Below are positions 12,001 through 22,068 of a stretch of DNA of 64,000 nt, piece by piece. The position numbers and the translations under genes are program-made. A model generated the notes under the pieces. It saw nothing but the letters and a program-made list of their open reading frames with translations. It was not told where the DNA came from and did not search any database. The stretch covers positions 13,140,826 through 13,204,825 of the forward strand of contig JAUJPP010000005.1 of NCBI GenBank assembly GCA_030562195.1. The letters are read 5' to 3'. This DNA is from Nipponacmea schrenckii. Its lineage: Eukaryota; Mollusca; Gastropoda; Lottiidae. The first letter of the stretch is position 1. Every line of letters begins with the position of its first letter.

Positions 12001-13474
12001 ATTTAAGACTAAAATGGATTTGCTGTTATTTATAACAGTAATTTTAGAAAATACTTACAATTATAATTAATAAGTGAATAAGTCATGACAGTTGAATTGT
12101 ATTGCTGGCGATTAGGTGCCTGACTCTGAGATCGGTGGTTCAAAACCCGTTCAGGTCTCAGCCAATTTTCAGCTCGAGAATCTGTGCTATACAAAGAAAG
12201 TGTTATCCCAATAACAAAAATATTGTTGCAACACCACTTTCTAAATGACATTAAATCATCTCAAGTGAATAAGTCATGCAAACTTTACTGCAATTAGGAA
12301 TGCAAAATTACAAAGCTCATTAAACACATAAATAATTTCATTCATTTTGTACGAACAATTTAACTGGATGAAAACTGATTGAAACGTTCACAGTTTAATC
12401 AAGTCGAAAATACATATATATTTGATATTGTGAGCAATTTCTCCCTTGTGGTCAGACGCGACAACTCGGGCCATTGGTTTGTCTCGACTGATTGCTAGAT
12501 TACCTAATCAAGTGACACGAGCAGTATCACACATTCAATCGTGACACTAAAGAGACCCGTTGCTGAGTATATATGTCACTTATAACAAACAAGTTAAAAC
12601 TTTCCACCACTTTCGAGATAAACTAGATATCCATTTGCATATGGACATTGTTTCTCATTTATATATAGTCAATATGAGCATCAGCGGTTATTTTATCATT
12701 CAGTTGAAAGATTGTCATAATAGTGTATTGCTTAATACATTTGAAATGGCAGAGTGTGATGCCTTGAAATGTAGTATTTATAACATATAATATGACTGCT
12801 TTGTTTACTTCTAGATGCTTCCCAAAGTCCATTAAGTGCTAAAGTTGCTGTAAAACATAAGTTACCAGTCGGACCTGATGGGTAAGTTTGATTAACCAAT
12901 ATTCCGTAGTTAAGGAGGTTTCATTTGGAATTATAAAACTGGATGTTTCAGGAGTATATGATAATGAAATCTGATTAGAGATTTATTCTGACAATGGGTG
13001 AGGTTGAATCTTGTGTTGGTGTTCCATGTTAGTGTTAACACCATCACATAACAAGAAACTTCTTCATGTTAATATACAGTGTACTCTAAGTAACACGACA
13101 TTACACAGACATTATTTTGCAGTCCTGATATGTCGAATTACTCAGAGTACACTGTATTATAACACCAAATTAACTGCGTAACACTAACATGAGATTTGAC
13201 CTCACCCAATTTATCTCTAATTCAAGCTTAGTCATGGTCCTTCTTACTTCGTGTGTGGAAATTAGAACAAGGCATTTATATAAGAAGTACTTTTATTTGA
13301 TTGGTTGAGACTACATAGAAATTTACCTCATGGAAGTGAGGTGGAATGTGGTTGGAATTCTAACCTATTTACTTATAAATGAACTAATTTTAAGTTTGTT
13401 TTTCTTCTAGTAAAACCCCAGTACCTATATCAGGTGCAGCTATGGTGAAAAAAGTCAAAACAGAAGATGAGTAA
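56..13474 (+). CDS. HCFC1: Host cell factor 1 homologue (HCF-1), 5'-truncated by the window edge
   Basis: Transcription and chromatin scaffold that recruits histone modifiers and OGT to promoters. Exons: 56-143, 491-699, 975-1166, 1524-1669, 1890-1923, 2152-2376, 4543-4667, 6481-6685, 7087-7283, 7764-7910, 8380-8653, 8835-9968, 10426-10526, 10709-10834, 11095-11283, 11659-11962, 12815-12881, 13411-13474. All have consensus splice sites and compatible phases, giving 1274 residues to a TAA. The first five exons encode Kelch repeats nearly identical to animal HCF ([45 protein letters not shown]). Next come the first Fn3 half ([14 protein letters not shown]), a Thr/Ala-rich basic region ([14 protein letters not shown]), ten Cys-rich repeats, an acidic stretch, the second Fn3 half and Fn3 domain ([27 protein letters not shown]-like [20 protein letters not shown]) and a basic C-terminal tail (KKVK). 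Keeping both Fn3 halves fits a protein that is cleaved and re-associates. The start codon and first Kelch blades are outside the window. Confidence 0.97.
3069..3369. mobile_element. MITE with TTAA ends, copy 1 (HCFC1 intron)
   Basis: Begins TTAAAGGGATACTGC and ends with the imperfect inverse, ...GACCTAGTTCCCTTTAA. TTAA at both outer edges is the target site of piggyBac-type transposons. Related to the element at 47394-47742. No coding capacity. Confidence 0.7.
3804..3928. mobile_element. SINE family 1 fragments, head to head
   Basis: A reversed tail copy (from about 3804 to 3893) abuts a forward core copy (about 3889-3928) containing a variant of CTATACCAAGAAAGTG...TATCCCAATAA. Together they form a palindrome. 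The same core occurs at 12088-12262, 19443-19606 and 58648-58707. Confidence 0.65.
4813..4956. repeat. 48-bp tandem repeat, three copies
   Basis: Three near-identical 48-bp units starting at 4813, 4861 and 4909 (each starts CTTGAGGCACATAGAC), in the HCFC1 intron just upstream of the hAT element. The unit is a multiple of three so it stays open in one frame, but that frame is not the HCFC1 frame. Confidence 0.9.
4990..6370. mobile_element. Non-autonomous hAT-type DNA transposon
   Basis: 1381-bp insertion in the HCFC1 intron between 4667 and 6481. Termini are CAGGGGCGTAGCTACC at the left and, inverted, CAGGAGCGTAGCGTGACC at the right. It is flanked by an exact 8-bp duplication TAATCAAT (4982-4989 and 6371-6378). 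Eight-base duplications and CAGGGGCGTAGC-like ends are typical of hAT elements. The left part is filled with short motifs resembling GTCGGTAAAACGCGG. The right part holds a diverged direct duplication of about 190 bp (near 5745-5895 and 5935-6060). I see no transposase frame. It is GC-richer than its surroundings. Confidence 0.88.
8745..8762. repeat. (TA)n microsatellite
   Basis: Simple TA run in the short HCFC1 intron before the exon that carries the Cys repeats. Confidence 0.9.
9188..9763 (+). repeat. Ten tandem 19-residue Cys repeats inside HCF-1
   Basis: Ten in-frame 57-bp units (the third is 63 bp), residues 732-923 of the partial protein. Every unit has the core [13 protein letters not shown] (D to E near the end of unit 10), followed by a 6- to 8-residue linker, commonly TETQAT or SETQKA. 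The core peptide is invariant while its third codon positions vary between units (acc/aca/act for Thr, ggt/gga/ggg for Gly, tgt/tgc for Cys), which indicates selection on the protein. The array lies between the basic and acidic regions, where vertebrate HCF-1 has its OGT-cleaved repeats. Both repeats share Cys-x-x-Pro, a second Cys and then an E-T-x-x-T-G string. Homology is inferred, not shown. Confidence 0.93.
12088..12262 (+). mobile_element. SINE family 1, 5'-truncated copy with 16-bp target duplication
   Basis: Sits in the HCFC1 intron between exons ending 11962 and starting 12815. It has a tRNA-like B box (GGTTCAAAACC), then the shared core with CTGTGCTATACAAAGAAAGTG and the tail ending AAATGACATTAAATCATCTC. 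It is bracketed by an exact 16-bp repeat AAGTGAATAAGTCATG at 12072-12087 and 12263-12278, the mark of LINE-driven insertion. The A-box half of the tRNA head is missing. Confidence 0.87.
12996..13208. mobile_element. Two-layer palindromic MITE, copy A
   Basis: Outer inverted ends are GGGTGAGGTTGAATCTTG and ...GATTTGACCTCACCC. Nested inside at about 13073-13160 is a second inverted pair built on ACAGTGTACTCTAAGTAA and its complement. The same architecture occurs at 38283-38535. It lies in the last HCFC1 intron and has no coding capacity. Confidence 0.82.
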
Positions 13475-15200
13475 TATACTAGCAAACAACTCTTTACCCA
13501 CATTACAATGAGAAAAATGTATGCTGTGGTCACCATTAGCCTTTGTCTAAATGCTACCCATGATTGACAGTCTACAACCTTGATCAAATTAAAGTCTCTA
13601 GATAGTTCTACCTTATTTTATAAGTCGATTAATCAAAATAATAAAATAAAATTCGGGCAGGAAACTCAAATTTTCTAGGAGAATTTGATTTGATCAGGAT
13701 TTTTTCGGAATGATATGATTTCCGTATGTGTGGGTGTATATATATGTGGGTAAACGCTCGTATTTGACCGTTGTTGAAAGATTGAAAATTTGTTACAAAG
13801 ACTTTATTATTTGTTAAAGAAAATTTGAAAAGACAAAAAATGTACATATATTTGACATATTTTTAGGTATGTTTTCATTCACTACTCATATTTATATATA
13901 CATTGTCTCACCACTACCGTTATACCAAACTTGATTACTATTTCTCTCATAGTCTGATGACATTCGGTCCACTTCCGACAAAATAGTGCATTCATAATCC
14001 ATACGTCAGTTAAATCATTTAATACAATAGAAGATCAAACGAGCTGTTGATAATTTAACTGTTAGAATTGAAATCAATTCTTCAAGATAGACAAAATGCT
14101 GCTACTCAAATTATTGTTGTATATACTCATGTTGTAATATTCTTCAAAGATGTAATTGTATAATAGTTCACTTTTATTACAAACTGTTCATTTCTCTTTT
14201 GCATTTTATTTTCCCTAGTAGGTTAATGTACATCCCTAAAAGTTTGTTATATTATAGAACATTCAATGGATAATGGGAAAAATTGTTTTGGCCAGGGCAT
14301 GAAAGCAGATTCTGTTCATAGAATGTGGAATGATTTCAAGTGTAGTTATGTATAAAGAATGTTTGAAGATTTATAGCATCATTGATTAAATAGAATTATT
14401 ACCAATAAGTTAAATATTTCATTACATTAATCCAAAAGCCACCATTTTGTAAATTCACTAGTTAAAACTTGAAATGGCACACTTTTAGAAAATATTTCAA
14501 TTTTAATCCTTAATCAATTTGTAGAAAATTGACTAGCGAATCTCTTTATGCCCTGTTAATATATGGATAGTTTATAGTGCTATCTTTTCGTTAATATTTT
14601 GGAATGAAATTCGATGTATCATGCAAGTATCACTTGAAAAAATTGTTTTTACTGAAATTACATTTTGAGAAAGACTTCTGCTGGACCCTTTATTGAAATG
14701 TTTCTGGAATTCTCAACTGCTATCGAGTACATTTTGTAAGGAAAACATTTCCTTTAAAGAGGTTATGAAAATAATGTGGTATGGTTGAAAAACTTAAATA
14801 CAAATGGCATATAATTGAGCCTGGAAAAAGCTTTTCAACTTTTTGGTAAATGATTGACTTTTCATGTAAATTGTATATCATCAAAGTGTAATTTCAATAA
14901 AGAAACAATCTTGTTTTGCTTAGACACAATGGTCAAATCATTTGACAAATCTTTTATTTTATTTTGACAATATGATATTATTTAATCCAGCTTTAGATTT
15001 GTCAAGTCAGTTTGACCTTTCTGTCTAAGAAGTAAGAATATGACGACAATATTGTGCCATGTTAGTGTTGTCAAATTAAGTGTAGTCGGTATATAGTCAC
15101 TCATTATTAGTGTTAATTAATCGTTTTATAATTGTATTCATTTTAGTAATTAATTAGCTGATATCATCTCTCCTTTATGTATACTTCAATAAAGTATACT
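13475..15200 (+). other. HCFC1 3' UTR with two poly(A) signals
   Basis: AT-rich non-coding sequence after the HCFC1 stop. AATAAA hexamers occur at 14896-14901 and 15188-15193; either could end the transcript, the second just before the convergent intergenic gap. No other gene is visible here. Confidence 0.6.
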
Positions 15201-16329
15201 TTTAATCTTCCAATTCACACCTTATCATTTTTATACACCCACATTCTTTTACACAGAGCCTACAGTTTCACTGGATTTCCTATATACTTTAATACCTGAC
15301 TTCCTTAAGTGGCATTTAGTAGTTGGAGAATATATATCAGGACACAATTATATGGATAACAAATACTTTATTAAATAATTTGCTACGTTTCAACGAGGAT
15401 ACTCCCATCTTTATCAAGCAATGATAGAAAATAACAGAAGAGGGAATATATATAGCACATGATGGTAATTAACAGTTAACAGGTGAGGCCCTTCAAAGGG
15501 TCGAAGAAATAAACAAAACCTAACTAATTAAGAAGAAAACTCCTTTTATACCTAGACACAACTGCAACTCTCTTTAAGGCACAATTCTTAAATGAATTGC
15601 ATGCAACTTCACACAAGTTTCATTCTCCAAGGTCGCACTGATTTAAATTTACTAAGAGTTATTACCCTTGTTCTTAAAAACCTATTAATGAATTTTGACT
15701 AAACTTGGGTAATATTGTTCATCATCTCAAACAGGTCAAAGGATGCATATGACTTCAGGTTGAATTTTTCATACTGGTGATTGTTACTGTACTGTCAAAT
15801 ATTTTGATTCAAAATCAAAGGTGCGAATTGGCATATTATTACCCCCTACAACTTAACTGTATTGTGGTACCAGTTGTTCACAGAGACTTGAAGAATATCA
15901 AAATGTCTACATAGAATTTGTGGCTAAAATGCTTCACCATTTCACCCTTACAGTAGGCAATCAGTTGCAGTTCTCTATGCAGCAATAAAAGATGTCATTT
16001 CTTTAGTAATATTTAGATAAAACTTCAAACTTTGATCTTGAAAAGTGGTTTTCTATGTGTGTAGGATAGAATCAATTTGCACCAACTATCAATCAAACAT
16101 CTGGTCCCTGTATTTTCATGATAATTAAGCAATCCATGACATTAAAAGCAGAAAAAAACCCCCAAAACATGAATTTGAGACCTTAAAAACTTTTGATGGA
16201 ATAACTCAGATCTGGCTTGATGGCAAACAAACATTGAGAATATGTCTAATATCCTTTATTATAATGAAAAATGAATTCAACATGTCAATGTAGATAATGA
16301 TATGCTTCAATACATTTTGGATAAATCGC
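15201..16329. other. Convergent intergenic region HCFC1 / brambleberry
   Basis: No gene seen. At about 15340-15440 it carries a repeat with CGTTTCAACGAGGATACTCC and a following TTTATCAAGC. This 'fold-back' motif recurs in diverged form near 26195, 29615 and 37650. AATAAA on the minus strand (16255-16260) can serve brambleberry. Confidence 0.6.
16255..16260 (-). terminator. Candidate poly(A) signal of brambleberry
   Basis: AATAAA on the minus strand, about 70 bases past the stop codon. No other evidence for the cleavage site. Confidence 0.4.
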
Positions 16330-19300
16330 CTACTCATTTTCGGATGCTGAATTTAATTGATGACGGCGCAACATGGCTCTTGATAGTCGACTATTTTTTC
16401 TGGCAACTTTCTCTAAATGCTTGACTGTTTTATGAAAACTGGTAGGAGATTCGATTTGACTTGTAGAGTTATCTGCCTGACCTCTTCTAGGTCGTAAGTT
16501 ATATCTAGAACTAACTTTGTTGATACTAGTGCCCTGAAATGTAAAATTTGAGCGTGATAGAAATAAATACAAGCCCTCATACATAAAATTTTACACGTAA
16601 AAGTTACGGTGGATTACATAAAACAATTATTTTTTTATTTTGAATTAAAAACTTAATTTTCCACGAGGTGAAAAGTGGGTGAAAAGTCTGGTAGTTTTAT
16701 TTAAAAACTTTATTTTCCATCTAGGCGAAAGTAGGTGAAGAGTCTGGTAGTTTTATTTCAAAACTTTAATTATCACCCACTTTTCACCTTTGTGGAAAAT
16801 AAAGTTACTAATTCAAAATAAAAAAATTAATTTTGGCATATGTGATCCACCGTAAAAAGTAGACAATGAAGATATTTCCCAATTAATTTCACATGAATTA
16901 AACTATTAGCATGCAGAAACTTCTCAATAGTCTTAGGATTTTTATTCCTAGGCTAATCATATTAGAATGTGACAATTATATTTTAAATAATCTGTAAAGC
17001 AAAATAAGTAAAGGAGACAAAAACATTGTATAAAATATTTCATAAAAAAATATACTTACTGATGTTGAAGGGGTGTTGAGGCCTATAGATAAAATATAAA
17101 TATTAAGTGTTTAGCAGAATACATGTTTATTAGACAGAAACCAATATTTTACTTGGGCTTAGGTTGTCAATAATCATATCTACCAGCTGGTATTTGGAAA
17201 ACATTGGCAATAAGTCAGAAATGACCTTTATTTGATTAAAGATAGATGTCTTATGTATGGTTTAACCAAAATCAAAAAAAAAAAGAACCACCATCTTGCC
17301 TAATCATATATTGTGGGTGAAGCTTGAAACCTTGTATTATTCTTTGAGATAAACTGTTTGTACACAAATATAGGTTTCAATTCTAACTCAGTATAGTATA
17401 GAACAGTATACAAGGGTTTTCATCCAATGACTGACACCTCGTACAAAATCATTTTAAATTGGACTGTTTGTTATTTTATTGGTTAAAAATACAAGCTAGG
17501 TATACAAGGTTCTGATCACAAGACCCGAGTGGTACCAAACGGTGAAAATGACCAAATATGCATATACAAGATAGAAAATACTATGGAAAATCGAAGGCTG
17601 ATATGTGGCTATTTTTTTTTTTTTACAGTAAAATGCCATAAGCAAACTACTAGACTAAAAGATAATATGGATTAAAAGAAATATTTAATGAGTCTGAACA
17701 TACCATGACCATTTTCGTAATTATAAAATCCTGTATTAACCCAAGATGATAATTTATTTTCCATTTGACGTATAGGAGTGGAGTTCCTTAAATGATTTAA
17801 TTCTTCCAATAGAGACAGATTGCTTGCAAGTGATGTTCCAGTTTTCAAACTCTCTGAATCTGTGTTTGATAAGTCGGCATCGTGATCAATAATATAAGTG
17901 TTATCACTACCATTAATATCTGTTGTATCACTATTATCACTACTGTATCCACTCACATTATCACTACTTCTTTCTTCATGTGTAGTAGCTGTATTACAAA
18001 ATAATATCAACATAAGGTTTTGTTTTTTCCATTGGGAAAACGCAAATTCGAGTGGCATTTATAAAACCATGAATGTCATTGCCTCATCACCAAAACATTG
18101 TGCGTAGTAATCTTTAATCAAGGCACTACTTCAATTTCATGCTAAATTCTTTTATTTCGATAAAACTGGCAAAATGTAAATATAAGCAATGAGCTGTTAC
18201 TCTATATGGACAAAGGTTGGCTGTAAAATTTATCATAATCATTTATTCAATATACGACCATAGGGTAACAGGATTCCAGGATATTGCACAATGATGATTT
18301 GAACTTGAAGATATTAGATATCTTTTCAGTAAATTATTTTACATGGTTCCAATTAGATCTAACATTAGTCTAACATTTCACAAACAAAATCAATATTAGC
18401 AACAGACGACACTCAGACAAGTCTGGTAACAATAATTAAGTATCATATTAATCTAATATTCAAGTATGGAGATAAATAAAATTAAATATATCTTACAATC
18501 AGCAGTGGCGATAGTTGTTGGTTCATGACTGTCTATGAAATCTACTCCCCCTTTGTCAATAAATGGAGAAACTGAACCTAAAATAAGATACCAAAAGTGT
18601 AACATTCTTAGCTGGAATTTTCGTCCCAACTGTCCAGGACAATAGGTACCAAAAAGAACTTAAAAAAAAAAATAAATGGTGTAAAAATATTCCAATATTA
18701 TATCCAAAAGGTAGGCTCAATTGCATTCAAGTTTTGACATGTATCAAAATATCAATAATTCAATTTCAATGTATACAAAAGAATACCAAGTTTGGCTTCA
18801 ATCAGTTTAGAAATGTAGTCTCTAGAATGGGGCATAAATACATAACATTTTAACATTGCTAAATTCCGCCATCTTGACTCAAGCAGACGTCAATCAAACT
18901 CAAAGATAAAAAGCCCTGTAAAGTGGCAGACATAAACTGAATGCATGTGACCGCTGTTGTCCAATCCAACTGCGCTGATAACGTGTAAACAGAATTATGA
19001 ATTAATTATAAGTGGGTGGACTAAAATAAAACTTTTTATTTTACCTCTCAAGAACATTTGTTTAATATCTGAGTTTTGTCTACGTATTTCTATAAGTAGT
19101 TGACTGTTTAAAGTGTTTAAATCTTGATATTTACATGCCATCATAACCAATATCAATATACCAATTATAGCTGATATCTTTCTTAACATTCTTTGACAAC
19201 AAAAAATTAATTCCTGAAATTTAACCAATATATTTATCAAGTACAGAGAATGAATGATAATATTGAATTATGTTACGCTTTGAAAATTAAAAAAAAACGA

Positions 19301-21003
19301 AAATATTGTTGCAACACCACTTTCTAAATGACATTAAATCATCTCATGTAATCAGCCTTTGGAGCTGTGTCGTTACTTATTGTCAGAGGGGCACTGCATG
19401 TTCGCAGTAAAGTCTACCGGTCTGCTGCCTTCTATTTTGGAAGGTCTGTTGGCCGAGTGGTCTAGTCGGTTGACATGTATTGCTGGTGATTAGGTGCCTG
19501 ACTCTGTGATCACTGGTTTGAAACCTGTTTGGGTCTCAGCCAATTTTCAGCACTAGAATCTGTGCTATACCAAGAAAGTGTTATCCGAATAACGAAAATA
19601 TTGTAGCTCTATATAGTCTTCTAATTTAAATTTAATAGCTGATTTAGACATTGTGGAAATTAGAACTAGATTTGATCTTTTAGCCACAAATCAGTCCAAA
19701 TTTCCTCCTGAAGAAAAAATAGTGATGGCCATCATACAAGGCCCACATTTATAATGGCAGCTAATTTGTCCAGGAGGTTGACAAGAATTATCGGTAAATG
19801 AAAGATTTTTCTTGGTTTTTAATAAAAGTTCATCCGTGTGTTATAACAAACATTCACACCAAGTTTCATCAAAATCCATAAACCAGCTCTATAGTGTGTC
19901 TGCAATAAATAAAACAAGAACAAGTTTCTTAGAACTCCAGCAAGAAACCATCCTTGGCTGATTACAAAGACTCACACGAAGTTGCGTCAAAATCAATCAA
20001 GTAACCAGCTCTCTCGTGTCCACAACAATTGTAGACGGACGGACAGAAAGATAGGAAGACAGACAGAGGCTGAACACAAATGCCACTTTTTTCATTTCAA
20101 AAGAACTTCAAAAATGAAATAACATGGGTAAGCAATGATTTGATCATAACACCTTAAACCCTAATATACTCAACAACAAAAACTCATACATACCTCCTCA
20201 TCTTTAAATAGTGGAATGTCAGTGATGAATATTTGTGGTGTATAGATTATTACAAGCTGTTCTAACAACATATTAACAGTCATTACAGTAAACAACCAAA
20301 ATCTGGCACCGCTAGTTCTAGGCGTTGAGGTTAACAAATAACACAATATAATCGAAAACATGTAATAAATAATGGAATAAAATCCTGAAAATTCTCCAAG
20401 AACCAGCGACTGTAACTTTGAAACTCGATCAAACACATCATTGATAAGAACTCTTAAATCTAAAGCTTGATTGATGATTTTTGCTTGATTTTTTAAACTT
20501 TCATTCTGTTGATGGATCATGTCTTGTTGCATTCGAAATGACTCCTCTAGCTGTTGGCCAACATGTGATGAGCTATTTGCCAATCTATCAATAGTGAAGT
20601 CCATTTCTTCATGCCATATTTGGGCTTGTAAAAAATAGCAGATATTTTGAGTATGAGTAAACATGGTTGTGAATGAACTTCTATCAGCATCAGCCATGTG
20701 GGATGTGCACGATTTGATAGATTCACCTTTTTCACATTCATAAGTGTTTCTTCCCTGTAGCGCCAAGAAGCAATTTAAATAAGACAATGCTAAAAAGCTT
20801 TGCACTTCATCACTTAAATGTTTACATCCACTCTTAATACTAAACATAGCATTCTTCCAACAAATCCCATATTTAGGCATTTCAGACTTCTGTTGTATCA
20901 GTTGAAATTGCTTTTTGCCTTCTTCATACCGAGCTGTATCAAATGTATTAGGTGTTGAATGACCAAGTCCAGATAGCCACAATACAATAACAAAAACCTT
21001 CAT
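16330..21003 (-). CDS. bmb: Brambleberry-like nuclear fusion protein (KAR5/GEX1 family)
   Basis: Exons on the minus strand: 20194-21003, 19045-19213, 18497-18577, 17704-17988, 17060-17082, 16330-16533. Phases close to 523 residues plus stop. The family acts in the nuclear envelope: KAR5 in yeast karyogamy, Brambleberry in fusion of zebrafish karyomeres and pronuclei. Visible: signal peptide 1-16 (VFVIVLWLSGLGHS), a six-Cys lumenal domain (C48, C60, C78, C90, C99, C122) with CWKNAMFSIKSGCKHL and FTTMFTHTQNICYFLQ, a coiled stretch 150-200, hydrophobic segments at about 208-224, 233-254 and 281-298 with TPRTSGARFW between the first two, and a Ser/Asp-rich tail ending in a basic segment with YNLRPR (467-472). 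One exon is only 23 bp. The start is the only ATG before the signal peptide. Intron 1 holds SINE copies and intron 5 a MITE. Confidence 0.92.
16605..16854. mobile_element. TA-flanked MITE in brambleberry intron 5
   Basis: Ends are TACGGTGGATTACATA and its near-perfect inverse ...TATGTGATCCACCGTA. A TA dinucleotide at both edges suggests a Tc1/mariner-type target. The interior repeats TTCCA-bounded segments with GGTGAAAAGTGGGTGAAAAG. Confidence 0.75.
19299..19345 (+). mobile_element. SINE family 1 tail fragment
   Basis: Only the 3' portion is present (ACGAAAATATTGTTGCAACA to the ...ATTAAATCATCTCA end), in brambleberry intron 1. It lies about 100 bp before a fuller copy. Confidence 0.7.
19443..19606 (+). 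mobile_element. SINE family 1, copy with complete tRNA-like head
   Basis: Pol III boxes are visible: A box TGGCCGAGTGGTCTAG (about 19450-19465) and B box GGTTTGAAACC. The core CTGTGCTATACCAAGAAAGTG follows, ending at AAAATATTGTA without the longer tail. The A box matches tRNA-Leu/Ser style heads. It sits in brambleberry intron 1, antisense to the gene. Confidence 0.83.
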
Positions 21004-22068
21004 CTTCTTAAACTGTTAATATAATAAAAATATTCATAGATCTAATGGCTGTTAATCCAATAACCCAATGTTGAAAGTAGAATAGTCAGAAAAGACAGGC
21101 AATAGTGTAAGCATTCCATAACTCCTTGACCTTTGGAATTGAATTTTCTTGTCTCATTTCTAAAAAAAGTCATTTGTCTTCGGGCGCATAGAAATATATT
21201 GTTATATATAATAGGGCCTACTTATTGACAAACAAGTAGGCTAGGCCTTTAGTGATTCTTAACTAATCTCCCGCCAAATAGGCCTAATAATAATATATTT
21301 ATTTCAATACTTGGGTCATAGACCCATAGGTACAAAATTAATATTACTATCTCCCACCAATTCCAATTTTCTTTAAAAAGAAATCCAAAAAACAATAGGC
21401 CTAAAATAAATAGCCTTTGTATTTGTATGCCTTTTCAATTTTGGAATTCTGAAAAGCTTTATCACCTACATCTTATGACAAGCCTTATCCTCAGCCAGTC
21501 AGTTCGATTTAGACGTCAGTGGAATAACCGTTGTCATCATCACTGATTTGTAATTGTTGGCATGAAAATAAATTTTCCATTTACAGGTATCTGTAGCCTA
21601 CATTTAAAATTAACACAAATTTGAAAATATGTAAACAATAATAATTGCACTTTATTTAATGTCCAAAATCATTTTAATGACTTGATTACGATGTCTTAGC
21701 CTACTTAAGGTTTAAGAGGAATTAATTTGCAAAACAAAGCATTGATAAATCAACCATCTATTCTTTTGCTTTGTTTTTGTCTCTGCATTCTTTGACAGGA
21801 GCTCTGATTCAAAATATCATTCTCTTGAAGGTCTGATTTAAATAAGCAAGTGTGTCTAAAGGCTCAAACATCCAGACTTTTAATAAATGTTTATCTGTTT
21901 TCCTTTCTTGATAATCAAGTCTCTGATCTATTTTTAGGCATCACGTGAGACTTCAAAATGAACGCCCATTTTTAGTAAACAAACTAATTCAAGATAACAA
22001 GTGAACTGTGCCAAAAATGTATTCAAAAAACTTATAGAAGAATTTTTACCAAACTTTTGACACAGACA
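21004..22068. promoter_or_regulatory. Divergent promoter region brambleberry / ATG7
   Basis: The two start codons face away from each other across 1065 bp, so both promoters and 5' UTRs should lie here unless undetected upstream exons exist. I see no TATA box or CpG-rich block that decides a start site. The stretch is AT-rich and contains no gene-like frame. Confidence 0.5.

Noticed and set aside
22057..22068. Upstream in-frame TTG as ATG7 start
   Set aside because: Animal translation starts at ATG; the ATG at 22069 is followed at once by the conserved LQFAPFSS.
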